Positions 17,974 to 27,401 of a stretch of 64,000 nt of DNA are shown in pieces. The stretch covers positions 868,001 to 932,000 of the forward strand of contig NZ_BAABBO010000001.1 in NCBI RefSeq assembly GCF_039538005.1. The letters are read 5' to 3'. Numbering within the stretch: the first letter of the stretch is position 1; every line of letters starts with the position of its first letter. The DNA comes from Allohahella marinimesophila (GTDB lineage Bacteria > Pseudomonadota > Gammaproteobacteria > Pseudomonadales > Oleiphilaceae). The notes beneath the pieces were generated by a model that saw nothing but the letters and a program-made list of their open reading frames with translations, did not search any database and was not told where the DNA came from. Both the position numbers and the translations under genes were made by a program.

Positions 17974-18461
17974 GCGTTGTCGACGAGACGTGAGGTTTTA
18001 ACGGCTTCGAGCACCTCGGCAACGTGATCTTTCACCTTGACGCCAGACCAGATCTTGACGAGTTTGCCTGAGGGGTCAAACAGAAAGGTGGACCGCTCAA
18101 TGCCCATGTGTTCCTTGCCATAGAGTTTTTTCAGCTTGATCACGCCGAAATGCTGGCAGAGTTTCTCATCAGGGTCGCTGATAAGTTCAAAAGGCAGATC
18201 GTACTTGGTCTTGAAATTGTTATGTGAGCGAAGGCCGTCCCGCGATACGCCGTAAACCTTCGTCTGCATTGACTTGAATTCTTCGTAATGTTCCGCAAAG
18301 TCCTGCGCTTCAGTCGTACAGCCAGGCGTATTGTCCTTCGGATAGAAATAGATCACCACTGGATGACCCTTGAGTGATGGAAGGTCCAGTTGGTCAGCAC
18401 CGGGCTTGGTTCGCGGTGTTACGTCCACACTGATCTGGGGGAGGGTGTCGCCAATCTTCAT
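17970..18461 (-). CDS. bcp: Thioredoxin-dependent peroxiredoxin BCP (PrxQ type)
   Basis: Reduces hydroperoxides using a peroxidatic Cys; 163 residues. The active site YPKDNTPGCTTEAQDF places Cys48 correctly. The E. coli-type resolving Cys five residues later is Gln here, but Cys102 (EKLCQHFG) could take that role as in other PrxQ subtypes (inference). The ATG at 18461 has AAGGAAG upstream; in-frame codons further 5' lack conservation. Confidence 0.95.
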   Translation of the reverse strand: MKIGDTLPQISVDVTPRTKPGADQLDLPSLKGHPVVIYFYPKDNTPGCTTEAQDFAEHYEEFKSMQTKVYGVSRDGLRSHNNFKTKYDLPFELISDPDEKLCQHFGVIKLKKLYGKEHMGIERSTFLFDPSGKLVKIWSGVKVKDHVAEVLEAVKTSRLVDNA

Positions 18462-18624
18462 ATCTTGCTTCCTTCTCCGGGGCTTGATTTTGCAGGCGCA
18501 GTGCATTCCAGCCACGCCCGAGTCTCAGCTTGTTTCCTGCTGAGCTCGGCAGTAACATACGCTACTTCTTTGAATCGGTCTCAATATCCAGGCTGATTGT
18601 CCTCTAATTCTTGGGAGTCCGTTC

Positions 18625-19503
18625 ATGATCACTGGGAGCATCGTCGCCCTGGTCACTCCAATGCTGTCTGCTGGCGAACTCGACTGGGACGCGCTTGCAC
18701 GACTCATCGAATACCATATCGTCAATGGCACCAATGCCATCGTTGCCGTCGGCACTACAGGTGAGTCCTCTACACTCGATTTTGCCGAGCACGCCACTGT
18801 ATTGCGCTTTGTCGTTGAAAAGGTGAATGGTCGTATCAGCGTCATCGCCGGTACCGGCGCCAACTCCACCAAGGAGGCCATCCACCTTACCCGCCAGGCT
18901 CATAACGCCGGTGCGGACGCCTGCCTGCTGGTGGCGCCGTATTACAACAAGCCGAGTCAGAACGGCATTCTCGCGCACTACACGGCCATTGCCGACGCTG
19001 TCGAGATTCCGCAGATTCTTTACAACGTCCCGGGCCGCACCGTCTGTGATGTCCACAACGATACGGCGCTGCAGCTCGCAGAGCACCCCAATATCGTAGG
19101 GATCAAGGATGCTACCGGTGATCTCAAGCGTGGACGCGAACTCATCGCCGGCGCTCCAGATAATTTCGCCGTCTATTCGGGCGATGACGGCACCGCCGTC
19201 GAGCTCATTCTCAGTGGTGCGGCAGGCAACATCAGCGTAACGGCCAACGTCTGCCCGAAGATGATGTCCCGACTGTGCCGTCTCGCGCTGGAAGGCGAGT
19301 CGGATGCTGCACGAACTCTGCAGGACCAGCTACAGCCTCTGCACCGCGCCATGTTTCTGGAAGCGAACCCGATACCGGTAAAATGGGCGCTGACTGAAAT
19401 GGGTATCATGGAAGGCGGTATTCGTCTGCCACTGACGCCTCTGCAATTACAGTATCACCAGCAGGTGCGCGACGCCCTCCGCATTTTTGATCTCGTACCT
19501 TGA
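18625..19503 (+). CDS. dapA: 4-hydroxy-tetrahydrodipicolinate synthase DapA
   Basis: Condenses pyruvate with aspartate semialdehyde in the lysine/diaminopimelate pathway. The protein has 292 residues, a TIM barrel. Motifs include GTTGESSTL (phosphate-binding loop), VAPYYNKPSQ with the catalytic Tyr, and VGIKDATGDL with the Schiff-base Lys near 161. It lies directly upstream of bamC and purC, a conserved gammaproteobacterial order. Confidence 0.97.
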   Translation: MITGSIVALVTPMLSAGELDWDALARLIEYHIVNGTNAIVAVGTTGESSTLDFAEHATVLRFVVEKVNGRISVIAGTGANSTKEAIHLTRQAHNAGADACLLVAPYYNKPSQNGILAHYTAIADAVEIPQILYNVPGRTVCDVHNDTALQLAEHPNIVGIKDATGDLKRGRELIAGAPDNFAVYSGDDGTAVELILSGAAGNISVTANVCPKMMSRLCRLALEGESDAARTLQDQLQPLHRAMFLEANPIPVKWALTEMGIMEGGIRLPLTPLQLQYHQQVRDALRIFDLVP

Positions 19504-19511
19504 GTACTGCC

Positions 19512-20654
19512 ATGTCTGTTTTACCCCGTTCTGCAAAATCCCTCCTGCTAGGCACAGCGGTGCTGAGTGCCGCAGCCTGTGCATGGGTGGAGGACCGCAG
19601 TGACCGATACATGACCGTCAAGCCGGCAGAGCCGTTGGAAGTGCCTGAAGTGTTTGAGGGCGATACCAGGCTGAGTGATCGTTATCCGATTCCAGCTGCA
19701 GAAAAAGCCTTCATCGCCCGCGGCAGCTTCAAGGTGCCAGCCGCACCACAGCCACAGAGCGAAATCAGTGAGTCGCTGTTCAACGTGCGCAAGTCCGACG
19801 ATGCCGTCTGGCTGTCCACCTCTGAGCCGCCAGGGCGTATCTGGCCAGCGATGAAGCAGTATTGGGAATCTCATGGCGCGGATGTCAGCGAAGATCGCAT
19901 CGAAGAGGGCATCATGGTCGTCGAGTTTCCAGCGACGTCGGCCAAGGCTTCGTCCTGGACCCGCCGGCACGAGTTGAAAATGCCAGCCTCTGACCCGATG
20001 GGGGCTGTGGCCATGCAGATAGAAGTCACCCAGGGCCTCAAGAAAAAGAGTTCGGAAATCCGCATTCAGTCGCTCGATTATGATGTGAGGACCGATGCGC
20101 TGGCACCTGATGCTCCGGATGAAACACTGGAGCCTGGGCGCAGCCCGGAGCTGATGCTGAAGTCGCTCGCTTACGGTCTGAGTCAGAGCGTCTCCGACTT
20201 CAATACCTACTCTCTCGTCGCCCAGCGCATAGATAGCGAACAGCGGGTTCGGCTGGTGACTGATGGCATGACAGTGCCGTATATCCAGGTCAAGCTCAAT
20301 GAGGGGCGCGCCTGGTTCGAACTCGAGCAGGCCGTGCTGAACAGTCGCTTCGATCTGATTGACCAGAACCGGGCCAATGGCCGTCTATTCATTCAGTATG
20401 ACGAGTCGCGCAGCGGCGAAGAGCCCGGCTTCATGGCCTCGTGGTTCAGCGACGACGAAGACACAGATACCGACCGCCTATCCGACGATTATAACTTTCA
20501 GATTGAACTGAAAAACGTATCGGATGAACTGCGGGTGTATGTTCTGCCGCGAAATGCAGGCGTGCCCTACGATATTTCCACCCTCAGCGGCAATGAGCAG
20601 CACCGGGCGGACTCACTTACCATCCTGAATGAAGTCATGGAGAAGCTAGGCTGA
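19512..20654 (+). CDS. bamC: Outer-membrane assembly lipoprotein BamC (NlpB-like)
   Basis: Lipoprotein of the BAM complex that inserts beta-barrel proteins; 380 residues from the ATG at 19512. The signal peptide ends in an Ala-rich lipobox (SAAAC). A conserved unstructured stretch of the kind that binds BamD follows (RYMTVKPAEPLEVPEVF). Two helix-grip domains come next. TTG at 19500, overlapping the dapA stop, is an alternative start. The dapA-bamC-purC order supports the call; sequence conservation in this family is low. Confidence 0.88.
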   Translation: MSVLPRSAKSLLLGTAVLSAAACAWVEDRSDRYMTVKPAEPLEVPEVFEGDTRLSDRYPIPAAEKAFIARGSFKVPAAPQPQSEISESLFNVRKSDDAVWLSTSEPPGRIWPAMKQYWESHGADVSEDRIEEGIMVVEFPATSAKASSWTRRHELKMPASDPMGAVAMQIEVTQGLKKKSSEIRIQSLDYDVRTDALAPDAPDETLEPGRSPELMLKSLAYGLSQSVSDFNTYSLVAQRIDSEQRVRLVTDGMTVPYIQVKLNEGRAWFELEQAVLNSRFDLIDQNRANGRLFIQYDESRSGEEPGFMASWFSDDEDTDTDRLSDDYNFQIELKNVSDELRVYVLPRNAGVPYDISTLSGNEQHRADSLTILNEVMEKLG

Positions 20655-21394
20655 TGGCATTGAATAAAACCGAGAAGCTCTATTCAGGCAAGGCTAAAGA
20701 TATCTACGCGACCGAAGATGCTGATCTCGTGATCATGCACTTTCGGGATGATACCTCAGCCTTCGATGGCATTCGCAAGGAGCAGCTCGCGGAAAAAGGC
20801 GTGATCAATAACAGCATCAATGCCTTCGTGATGACTTATCTGGCGGACAAAGGCATCCCAGTCCATTTCCAGAAGAAGCTCTCGGACACGGATTCACTCG
20901 TACGCCGCCTCACAATGATTCCGGTCGAATCTGTCGTGCGCAACTTTGCAGCAGGCAGTCTCGTGAAGCGTCTGGGCTTGACCGAAGGTCTGCCACTCAA
21001 GCCGAGCACCTATGAACTCTTCGTCAAGAATGACGAGCTGCATGATCCCATGGTGAACGACTCCCTGGTCGTGACGCTGAACATGGCCAGTCAGGCGCAG
21101 CTCGATGAGATGAAGCGACTGTCGCTCGAGGTCAACAGCCACCTGGTTGAGCTGTTCGCGAAGGCCAGTATGACGCTGGTCGATTTCAAGCTCGAATTTG
21201 GCGTGGCCGGTGACGGAACGCTCTGCCTGGGAGACGAATTCAGTCCTGATGGTTGTCGAATCTGGGACAGCGCTACCGGTGAGAAAATGGATAAAGACCG
21301 TTTCCGCCAGAACCTGGGCCAGGTTGTCGACTATTATAAGGAAGTCGCCGGGCGTCTTGGTGTAGATCTGAACCAGGGCCCGAACCCGGATTGA
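20654..21394 (+). CDS. purC: Phosphoribosylaminoimidazole-succinocarboxamide synthase PurC
   Basis: SAICAR synthase of purine synthesis, which ligates aspartate to CAIR using ATP. The protein has 246 residues. Conserved motifs are KLYSGKAKDIY, DDTSAFDG, VESVVRNFAAGS and DFKLEFG. The ATG overlaps the last base of the bamC stop, indicating coupled translation. Confidence 0.97.
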   Translation: MALNKTEKLYSGKAKDIYATEDADLVIMHFRDDTSAFDGIRKEQLAEKGVINNSINAFVMTYLADKGIPVHFQKKLSDTDSLVRRLTMIPVESVVRNFAAGSLVKRLGLTEGLPLKPSTYELFVKNDELHDPMVNDSLVVTLNMASQAQLDEMKRLSLEVNSHLVELFAKASMTLVDFKLEFGVAGDGTLCLGDEFSPDGCRIWDSATGEKMDKDRFRQNLGQVVDYYKEVAGRLGVDLNQGPNPD

Positions 21395-21450
21395 GCGCGA
21401 CTATACTGAAGGCTCGTGCTGCAAATTCCAACAATGAACAAGGTGCACCC

Positions 21451-22263
21451 ATGACAAGAAACGTATTACCTGAAGGTGTGGCTGCAAGTCACGCACTGAA
21501 GGGCAAGCCTGTATCCCGCTCACTGATGACCCGTTGGTGCCTGCCCATACTGGCAACGGCTGTGCTCGCTGCGCCTGCCCAGGCAGATATTCTCGGCTTG
21601 TCCCTCGGCGCCAGCACCTGGTATACCGGCATCACGGGTGATATCAGCTCCGGCGGCGGCGATTTCCAGCTCGAGGACGAACTTGGTTTCGACGACAGTT
21701 TCAATTTCTCTGGCTTCGCCATGTTTGAAAATCCGATTCCGCTCATTCCCAACGTTCGTGTGCAGTACTCGGCTGTGGATCAGGATGGCAACGGTACAGT
21801 CTCGGCGAAGGTATTCGACGGCGTCGCCATCAGTGGCCGAACCAGCAATAACCTGCAACTGAATCAGGCGGATGCGATCGTGTTCTGGGAATTACTCGAT
21901 ACCGTCGTTCACATCGATTTCGGTCTGCAGGCCAAATTTGTGGATGGCAAGATCAGTATTCGTGAGAAGACCGGTGCTTTTAACCGTGTGGAAGAAGAGT
22001 TCAAGGCAGTGATTCCCATGCTGTATGGTGGCGCCGGTCTGAATCTGCCGCTCACCGGACTCTCCGCCTATGCCTCCGTAGCCGGCATCGGGTACTCGGG
22101 CAACAGCATCGTAGATGCCAACCTGGCGCTGAACTATGAAGTCAGCATGGTCGACGTCACGCTGGGCTGGCGTGAACTTCAGATCAAGCTTGAAGATGTC
22201 GATGATGTCGATGCAGATATGACGCTTGGTGGCCCGTTTCTGGGTGTAGGTCTCAGCTTCTGA
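21451..22263 (+). CDS. Outer-membrane beta-barrel protein (TIGR04219-like)
   Basis: Predicted outer-membrane barrel of 270 residues. The signal peptide ends near 44 (LATAVLAAPAQA). Alternating hydrophobic strands follow, starting with LGLSLGASTWYTGITGD. The C-terminal residue is Phe after GVGLS, the usual barrel-insertion signature. I match it by pattern to the family named TIGR04219; the function is unknown. The ATG at 21451 has AAGGTG six bases upstream; the N-terminal 25 residues before the signal core are long, so the ATG at 21526 is possible. Confidence 0.85.
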   Translation: MTRNVLPEGVAASHALKGKPVSRSLMTRWCLPILATAVLAAPAQADILGLSLGASTWYTGITGDISSGGGDFQLEDELGFDDSFNFSGFAMFENPIPLIPNVRVQYSAVDQDGNGTVSAKVFDGVAISGRTSNNLQLNQADAIVFWELLDTVVHIDFGLQAKFVDGKISIREKTGAFNRVEEEFKAVIPMLYGGAGLNLPLTGLSAYASVAGIGYSGNSIVDANLALNYEVSMVDVTLGWRELQIKLEDVDDVDADMTLGGPFLGVGLSF

Positions 22264-22294
22264 TAATGGATTTCTTACCTGCGGAGCAGAGAAG

Positions 22295-23302
22295 ATGAAA
22301 GTTTTGATTACCGGTACCGCCGGATTCATCGGGTCTCATGTAGCCCTGCGCCTGATGGCGCGAGGTGACGAAGTGATCGGCATTGATAACCTCAACGACT
22401 ATTATGAGGTGTCGCTCAAGGAAGCGCGGCTGGCAAGGTTGACACCACACAAGGCTTTCACTGACCTGCGGATTGATATTGCCGATGCAGACGCTGTGAA
22501 TGCAGCTTTCAAGAAGTATCGGCCAGAGCGAGTGATACATCTGGCAGCCCAGGCCGGTGTGCGGTACTCGATCACCAATCCGCATGCCTATATCACGGCG
22601 AACCTCGTAGGTCACATGAACATACTCGAGGCCTGCCGGCATCATGATGTCCAGCATTTGACCTATGCGTCGAGTAGCTCGGTCTATGGTGCGAACGAGA
22701 CCATGCCGTTCTCCATTCACGACAACGTCGACCACCCCTTGTCTCTGTACGCGGCGACCAAGAAGTCGAACGAGCTCATGTCACATACCTATAGCTCGCT
22801 GTTCGGTCTGCCCACAACCGGCTTGCGCTTTTTCACGGTTTACGGTCCGTGGGGCCGCCCTGACATGGCTCTGTTCATCTTTACCAAGCGCATACTCGCT
22901 GGTGAGCCAATTGACGTATTCAACTACGGCAAGCACAAGCGCGACTTTACCTACATCGATGACATCGTCGAGGGTGTGATCCGCACCTCGGATCATGTAG
23001 CAAGGCCTAATGATAAATGGAGTGGGGCAGATCCGGATCCGGGGACCAGCCGGGTGCCTTACCGCGTCTACAACATCGGCAGTAACAACCCGGTCGAACT
23101 GTCACGATACATCGAGATCCTCGAATCCTGTCTTGGCAAAAAAGCCGAGCGCAATCTGCTCCCGCTGCAGCCGGGTGACGTGCCTGCCACCTTTGCAGAC
23201 GTGCAGGCGCTGATCGATGACGTGGGCTACAAGCCTGCCACTCCGGTTGAAGAAGGGATCGCTCGTTTCGTAGACTGGTACAAAGACTACTACAAGGTTT
23301 GA
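22295..23302 (+). CDS. NAD-dependent nucleotide-sugar epimerase (UDP-glucuronate 4-epimerase-like)
   Basis: Extended SDR of 335 residues. The Rossmann loop is GTAGFIG (7-13), followed by the catalytic triad region ASSSSVYG and YAATK (Tyr152, Lys156). NDYYEVSLKEARLARL and RFFTVYGPWGRPDMA are typical of UDP-glucuronate 4-epimerases (CapI/WbnF type), which make UDP-galacturonate for surface polysaccharides. No polysaccharide genes adjoin it, although galU lies about 4.7 kb away. Confidence 0.9.
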   Translation: MKVLITGTAGFIGSHVALRLMARGDEVIGIDNLNDYYEVSLKEARLARLTPHKAFTDLRIDIADADAVNAAFKKYRPERVIHLAAQAGVRYSITNPHAYITANLVGHMNILEACRHHDVQHLTYASSSSVYGANETMPFSIHDNVDHPLSLYAATKKSNELMSHTYSSLFGLPTTGLRFFTVYGPWGRPDMALFIFTKRILAGEPIDVFNYGKHKRDFTYIDDIVEGVIRTSDHVARPNDKWSGADPDPGTSRVPYRVYNIGSNNPVELSRYIEILESCLGKKAERNLLPLQPGDVPATFADVQALIDDVGYKPATPVEEGIARFVDWYKDYYKV

Positions 23303-23309
23303 TGTCCTC

Positions 23310-23825
23310 ATGAGCAATACGGCTGCGCCTGCGCAGAAGACGCTGAACATCGCGGTACTGACGGTGTCTGATACGCGCGATGAGAGCAATGACACATCCG
23401 GCGATGCATTGGTGTCGATGCTGACTGAAGATGGACATCTGCTCGAAGACAGAGCCATCGTCAAGGATGACATCTATATGATGCGGGCAGTGGTCTCCAA
23501 CTGGATTGCGGACCCGGATGTGCAAGTGGTGATCGTCACCGGCGGCACCGGCTTTCATTCGCGTGACAGTACGCCCGAAGCCTTGTTGCCACTGTTTGAC
23601 AAGAGCATCGATGGGTTCGGCGAACTCTTCCGTCAGCTGTCCTACGATGAGATCGGTACTTCGACCATACAGTCTCGCTGCGTGGCTGGACTGGCCAACC
23701 GAACGCTGATCTTTTGTCTGCCCGGATCAACTGGCGCCTGCAGAACCGCGTGGACCCGAATCCTCAGCGAACAGTTGGACGCTAGCCATAAGCCCTGCAA
23801 CTTTGTAGGCATGCTCACAGCCTGA
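23310..23825 (+). CDS. moaB: Molybdenum cofactor biosynthesis protein MoaB
   Basis: MogA/MoaB-family protein of 171 residues that binds or adenylylates molybdopterin. The patterns LTVSDTRDESNDTSG, VTGGTGFHSRDSTPEAL and FCLPGSTGACRTAWTRIL are the family's conserved loops. It starts 8 bases after the epimerase stop with only a weak ribosome binding site. No other moa genes are present in the window. Confidence 0.95.
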   Translation: MSNTAAPAQKTLNIAVLTVSDTRDESNDTSGDALVSMLTEDGHLLEDRAIVKDDIYMMRAVVSNWIADPDVQVVIVTGGTGFHSRDSTPEALLPLFDKSIDGFGELFRQLSYDEIGTSTIQSRCVAGLANRTLIFCLPGSTGACRTAWTRILSEQLDASHKPCNFVGMLTA

Positions 23826-23936
23826 ATGCTGACCCGTTTTTTCGTGTTCAAGGGCCTTTGGCTGACCAAAAGCTCACTTCCGGACAGATTTCTGCCAGGA
23901 CGGGCTATTTATTCTCATATTTCGACTCTCGGCAGC

Positions 23937-23965
23937 TTGAACGGCCAGTCTGAATTTGCTTAAAT
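23937..23965 (+). promoter_or_regulatory. Promoter of tRNA-Val
   Basis: TTGAAC (23937-23942) and TTAAAT (23960-23965) with 17 bases between them, followed by the discriminator ACACGCCCTC, 13 bases before the tRNA. Confidence 0.78.
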
Positions 23966-23978
23966 ACACGCCCTCAGT

Positions 23979-24055
23979 AGGACCGTAGCTCAGTTGGTTA
24001 GAGCGCCACGTTGACATCGTGGAGGTCACCAGTTCGAATCTGGTCGGTCCTACCA
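23979..24055 (+). tRNA. tRNA-Val (anticodon GAC)
   Basis: Complete cloverleaf of 77 bases with encoded CCA. The acceptor is AGGACCG/CGGTCCT, the anticodon stem CCACG/CGTGG, and the loop TTGACAT gives anticodon GAC. The T loop is TTCGAAT. It stands alone between moaB and a convergent transferase gene. Confidence 0.97.
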
Positions 24056-24108
24056 ATTCTTTGTTCAAGCCCCTCCGACAGTATTAATGAATCCAGCCGG
24101 ATTCGACC

Positions 24109-24810
24109 TTACGCGTAGTCATATTCGCCGCCACGCTCAAGAGCAGCCTTATAAGCAGGTCTGTCGTGAATCATGTCGACGAATTGCGTGATGTTCGGAT
24201 ATTTCCCGTCGATCATGCCACGTGCAGCCGCCGCTTCGAGCGGAAAACTCATCTGTATGTCTGCTGCTGTCAGATGATTGCCTGCAAACCACGTTTTACC
24301 CGCCAGATGCTCATTCACAAAGCCGAAGTGTTCTTTGAGCCGCGGCTGGGTGAAGGTCTGGTCAATCTGATCCGCAATCTTTTTCGCAATGGGTTTTGCG
24401 AAGAAGGGCATCTTTGTGGCCCTGAGCTTGGCGGTAATGAGGCCGACGAGCAATGGTGGCATCAGCGAGCCTTCCGCATAGTGTAGCCAGTAGCGGCAAT
24501 CCCAGTAGTCCTTGTCCAGCTTGCCACCCTTACGTTCCGGTAGCAGTGGTTCGTCGCCGCGATCCCTGGTGCCGTAGCATTCGGCAAGATATTCCACGAT
24601 GGCACCGGATTCGGCGATGGTCTGACCATTGGCGTCATCGGTGATGACTGGTGATTTGCCGAGCGGATGGACTTTCTTCAGAGAGGCCGGGGCAGCCATG
24701 GTTTTTGGATCGCGCTCGTAACGCTTGACCTCGTAGTCGATACCGAGTTCTTCAAGTAGCCAGAGTATGCGCTGTGAGCGCGAATTATTCAGATGATGGA
24801 CCGTAATCAT
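24109..24810 (-). CDS. Glutathione S-transferase family protein
   Basis: Cytosolic GST fold of 233 residues. The N-terminal thioredoxin-like domain (1-80) has NNSRSQRILWLLEELG, HPLGKSPVI and the glutathione gamma-glutamyl site ESGAIVEYL. The C-terminal all-helical domain includes LTAADIQMSFPLE. The GST subclass and substrate are not evident. A similar gene occurs in many marine and soil gammaproteobacteria. Confidence 0.92.
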   Translation of the reverse strand: MITVHHLNNSRSQRILWLLEELGIDYEVKRYERDPKTMAAPASLKKVHPLGKSPVITDDANGQTIAESGAIVEYLAECYGTRDRGDEPLLPERKGGKLDKDYWDCRYWLHYAEGSLMPPLLVGLITAKLRATKMPFFAKPIAKKIADQIDQTFTQPRLKEHFGFVNEHLAGKTWFAGNHLTAADIQMSFPLEAAAARGMIDGKYPNITQFVDMIHDRPAYKAALERGGEYDYA

Positions 24811-24911
24811 TTCGACATTTCCTGTGTGTGTCAGCGAAAATCTGCTTCAAGAGAGGCTTGTCATACGCTGCCGCCGCGCGTGAGGATTCCTATCGGTATC
24901 GGCAGTAGTTC

Positions 24912-25385
24912 TCAGATCAGACCATTATCCAGGCTCGCCGCCACCAGCAGACCAAGTTCGCGCGCCCATTCGGCAAAGGCCGGCTGATAGTCTCCCTTGC
25001 AGACTGTCGGTGGCCGGATTTCTCGCCAACGAAGGCCTGTTGCAATACTGCTGACGGCGCGACATGTCCCGGTTCCGTCATGTCCGGCGCGTACGATGAG
25101 CGCGTAAGGCTTACCCTGAGTGTCCTCCAGGCAGGGGTAGTAGATTCTGTCGAAGAAGTCCTTGAGCGCGCCACTCATATAGCCAAGGTTTTCCGGAGTA
25201 AATAAAATAAGTGCATCAGCAGCTCGCACGTGCTCCGGTTTCGTATCAAACGGTGAGCGGACATTGGCAGCCACAGCCTCAATACCCTCGTCGCCTGCGC
25301 CCTCCAGAAGCGACTGCTGCAGGGCCTGCGTGTTTCTCGATGGAGCATGCGAAATGATCAACAGGGTTCTTTGGACTGTACTCAT
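24912..25385 (-). CDS. Flavodoxin-like NAD(P)H-dependent reductase family protein
   Basis: Small flavodoxin-fold protein of 157 residues. The FMN phosphate loop is SHAPSRNTQAL near the N terminus. FTPENLGYMSGALKDFFDR and RAGHDGTGTCRAV match isoalloxazine-binding loops of WrbA/flavodoxin-like reductases. It probably binds FMN and transfers electrons to quinones or other acceptors, but the partner is unknown. It lies upstream of the GST gene on the same strand. Confidence 0.85.
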   Translation of the reverse strand: MSTVQRTLLIISHAPSRNTQALQQSLLEGAGDEGIEAVAANVRSPFDTKPEHVRAADALILFTPENLGYMSGALKDFFDRIYYPCLEDTQGKPYALIVRAGHDGTGTCRAVSSIATGLRWREIRPPTVCKGDYQPAFAEWARELGLLVAASLDNGLI

Positions 25386-25481
25386 GAGGCCTCACTATTT
25401 TTGTAGGCGGGGGACATCGAGGCTGCTACTGTTTCCCAACTTTACGATGGCAACACGCCACCAGCCGACAGGAGGTTGACA

Positions 25482-26528
25482 ATGGCCACTCTGGCCACCC
25501 GAATGCGCAACTTGTCTTCCAAAACCAGGCACAAGGTGCCTGAACTGGAAGTCCTCCGCCTCATGGCTGAGCATAATCCCGCCAGCTGTCATCTGCAGCT
25601 TCTCGACACCGTCAGTGTAAAGCAGCACGAACTGCCTATCTATGCCATGAAAATCGGCCACGCTGACAGTACCAAGCCTGCGCTGGCCCTGGTCGGCGGA
25701 ATCCATGGTATCGAGCGCATAGGCACCGAGATCATCCTGGCCTTCGTGAGAACCCTGTTGGCGCGTTTACGCTGGGATGATGCGCTCAGGGCAGAGCTCG
25801 ATGAGGTGCAGCTCTGGGTGCTGCCAGCGATGAATCCGAGCGGTATGTGGCTGAACTCAAGATGCAATGCCGCTGGGGTCGATCTCATGCGCAATGCACC
25901 TGTCGAAGCGAGTACCGCAGTGCCGCTATTGCTTGGTGGGCAGCGCCTGAGCCGCAAACTGCCATGGTTCCGTGGCATTCCGGATCAGCTGGAGCCTGAA
26001 TCCGCAGCGCTGTGCAAATTTGCCCGGACGCATCTCTTTCCTGCACCCTTCAGCATGGTGCTCGACTGCCACTCTGGCTTCGGCTTCAAAGACCAGCTCT
26101 GGTTTCCCTACGCCTGCACCAACCAGCCGATCGAACATCTCGCTGAGGTCTATGCGTTTCATAAACTGCTGGCCGAGACCTATCCGCACAATATCTATAC
26201 CTTTGAACCGCAGGCCAATGTTTACACCACCCATGGAGATTTGTGGGACTACCTCTACCAGGGTGCCCTCGCAGAAGGTCGCTGTTTCCTGCCGCTGACC
26301 ATGGAGCTGGGCTCGTGGCAGTGGGTGCGCAAGAACCCGCGGCAACTGACCCAGCTGCTTGGCTTCTATCATCCGATTCTGCCCCATCGCCTCGAGCGGG
26401 TGTTACGACGTCATCTCACCTTTCTTGATTTCATGAAAGATGCTGTTCGTTCTCACGCCAACTGGTTGCCGGATGATGATGAACGTCTGAGCTTCGAAGC
26501 CGCCGCACAGCAGCTGTGGTATGCCTAG
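25482..26528 (+). CDS. M14-family zinc metallopeptidase (carboxypeptidase-like)
   Basis: Protein of 348 residues with the zinc-binding pattern GGIHGIERIG (His and Glu of HxxE), the third ligand in VLDCHSGFG and a probable catalytic Glu in TMELGSW. It thus resembles M14 carboxypeptidases and aspartoacylase-like deacylases. No signal peptide is visible, so it is probably cytoplasmic. The ATG at 25482 lies 6 bases after a perfect AGGAGG; the TTG at 25476 directly abuts it. Its end overlaps the next gene by 8 bases. Confidence 0.87.
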   Translation: MATLATRMRNLSSKTRHKVPELEVLRLMAEHNPASCHLQLLDTVSVKQHELPIYAMKIGHADSTKPALALVGGIHGIERIGTEIILAFVRTLLARLRWDDALRAELDEVQLWVLPAMNPSGMWLNSRCNAAGVDLMRNAPVEASTAVPLLLGGQRLSRKLPWFRGIPDQLEPESAALCKFARTHLFPAPFSMVLDCHSGFGFKDQLWFPYACTNQPIEHLAEVYAFHKLLAETYPHNIYTFEPQANVYTTHGDLWDYLYQGALAEGRCFLPLTMELGSWQWVRKNPRQLTQLLGFYHPILPHRLERVLRRHLTFLDFMKDAVRSHANWLPDDDERLSFEAAAQQLWYA

Positions 26529-27360
26529 CATGACTGAGAGGCCAACCATTGTGCTCTTGCGCGGCTGGATGCGTGATGGCCGTCACTGGGAATCGTTTCC
26601 GGATGAGCTGAGCCAGCAGCTCGACCTCATCTCCAGCAATGCCCGGCCCAAACAGCGGCCCCGTATCATATGCGCTGACTTGCCTGGCAATGGTAGCCGG
26701 TACAGTGAACGTACCCCAGATTCAATAGGCGGCATGATGTCCGCGATCCGATCCGAACTGAAAGGTACCGAACTGGTGCTCGTCGGTATCTCTATGGGCG
26801 GCATGCTGGCTGCAGAGTGGGTGCAACGGTATCCTGAGGACGTCGTCGGCTTTGCCTGTATCAATTCGAGCATGCGTCCACATGCCTATCCGTGGGAACG
26901 CCTCAAATTGAACAACTGGTTGCGTATTCTCGCGCGCCTGGCGACCTCACTCGTACGCAAGTCTGGAGAGACGGCAGCCGTCCGGGAGCTGGAGCGCTTT
27001 ATCATGCAGCTCACACTGAGGCCTGAATTTCGCACTGAGGATCGCCTCGAACAGTGGGTGAAATGGACTGAGGCCAATCCGGTGACGCCTGGCAACGCGC
27101 TTCGTCAGTTGCGCGCGGCGGCAGCTTACAAGGATCCGCTGGTGGCACCTTTGGCCGTGCCCTGTCTGGTACTGCGGAGTCTGGGTGACGCCCTGGTCGA
27201 CCCGGTATGTTCCGAGCGCCTGGCCACTGCCTGGCAGCAGACATTGCAGACGCATCCGTCTGCAGGGCACGATCTGGCTGTGGAGGATCCGGCGTGGTTA
27301 GCTGAAGCGCTGGCTTCGTGGTATAACAGCCATTGGCCGCTCAAAAAAACGGCAGATTAG
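26521..27360 (+). CDS. Alpha/beta-fold hydrolase
   Basis: Cytoplasmic hydrolase of 279 residues. The nucleophile elbow is VGISMGGML with Ser91. The acid residue probably lies in LGDALVDP, and the catalytic His is in SAGHDLAVEDP (His250). An oxyanion-hole region LLRGWMRDGRHWE sits at the N terminus. The substrate is not predictable. The overlap with the M14 peptidase gene suggests joint expression. ATG at 26530 is an alternative start. Confidence 0.86.
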   Translation: MPSMTERPTIVLLRGWMRDGRHWESFPDELSQQLDLISSNARPKQRPRIICADLPGNGSRYSERTPDSIGGMMSAIRSELKGTELVLVGISMGGMLAAEWVQRYPEDVVGFACINSSMRPHAYPWERLKLNNWLRILARLATSLVRKSGETAAVRELERFIMQLTLRPEFRTEDRLEQWVKWTEANPVTPGNALRQLRAAAAYKDPLVAPLAVPCLVLRSLGDALVDPVCSERLATAWQQTLQTHPSAGHDLAVEDPAWLAEALASWYNSHWPLKKTAD

Positions 27361-27401
27361 ACCCCCTCGAATAATAGCGACTTGATACCAGGGAGAGCCG
27401 C

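Noticed and set aside
23874..24068. Minus-strand frame across tRNA-Val
   Set aside because: It is the reverse complement of the tRNA, often misannotated as a small protein.
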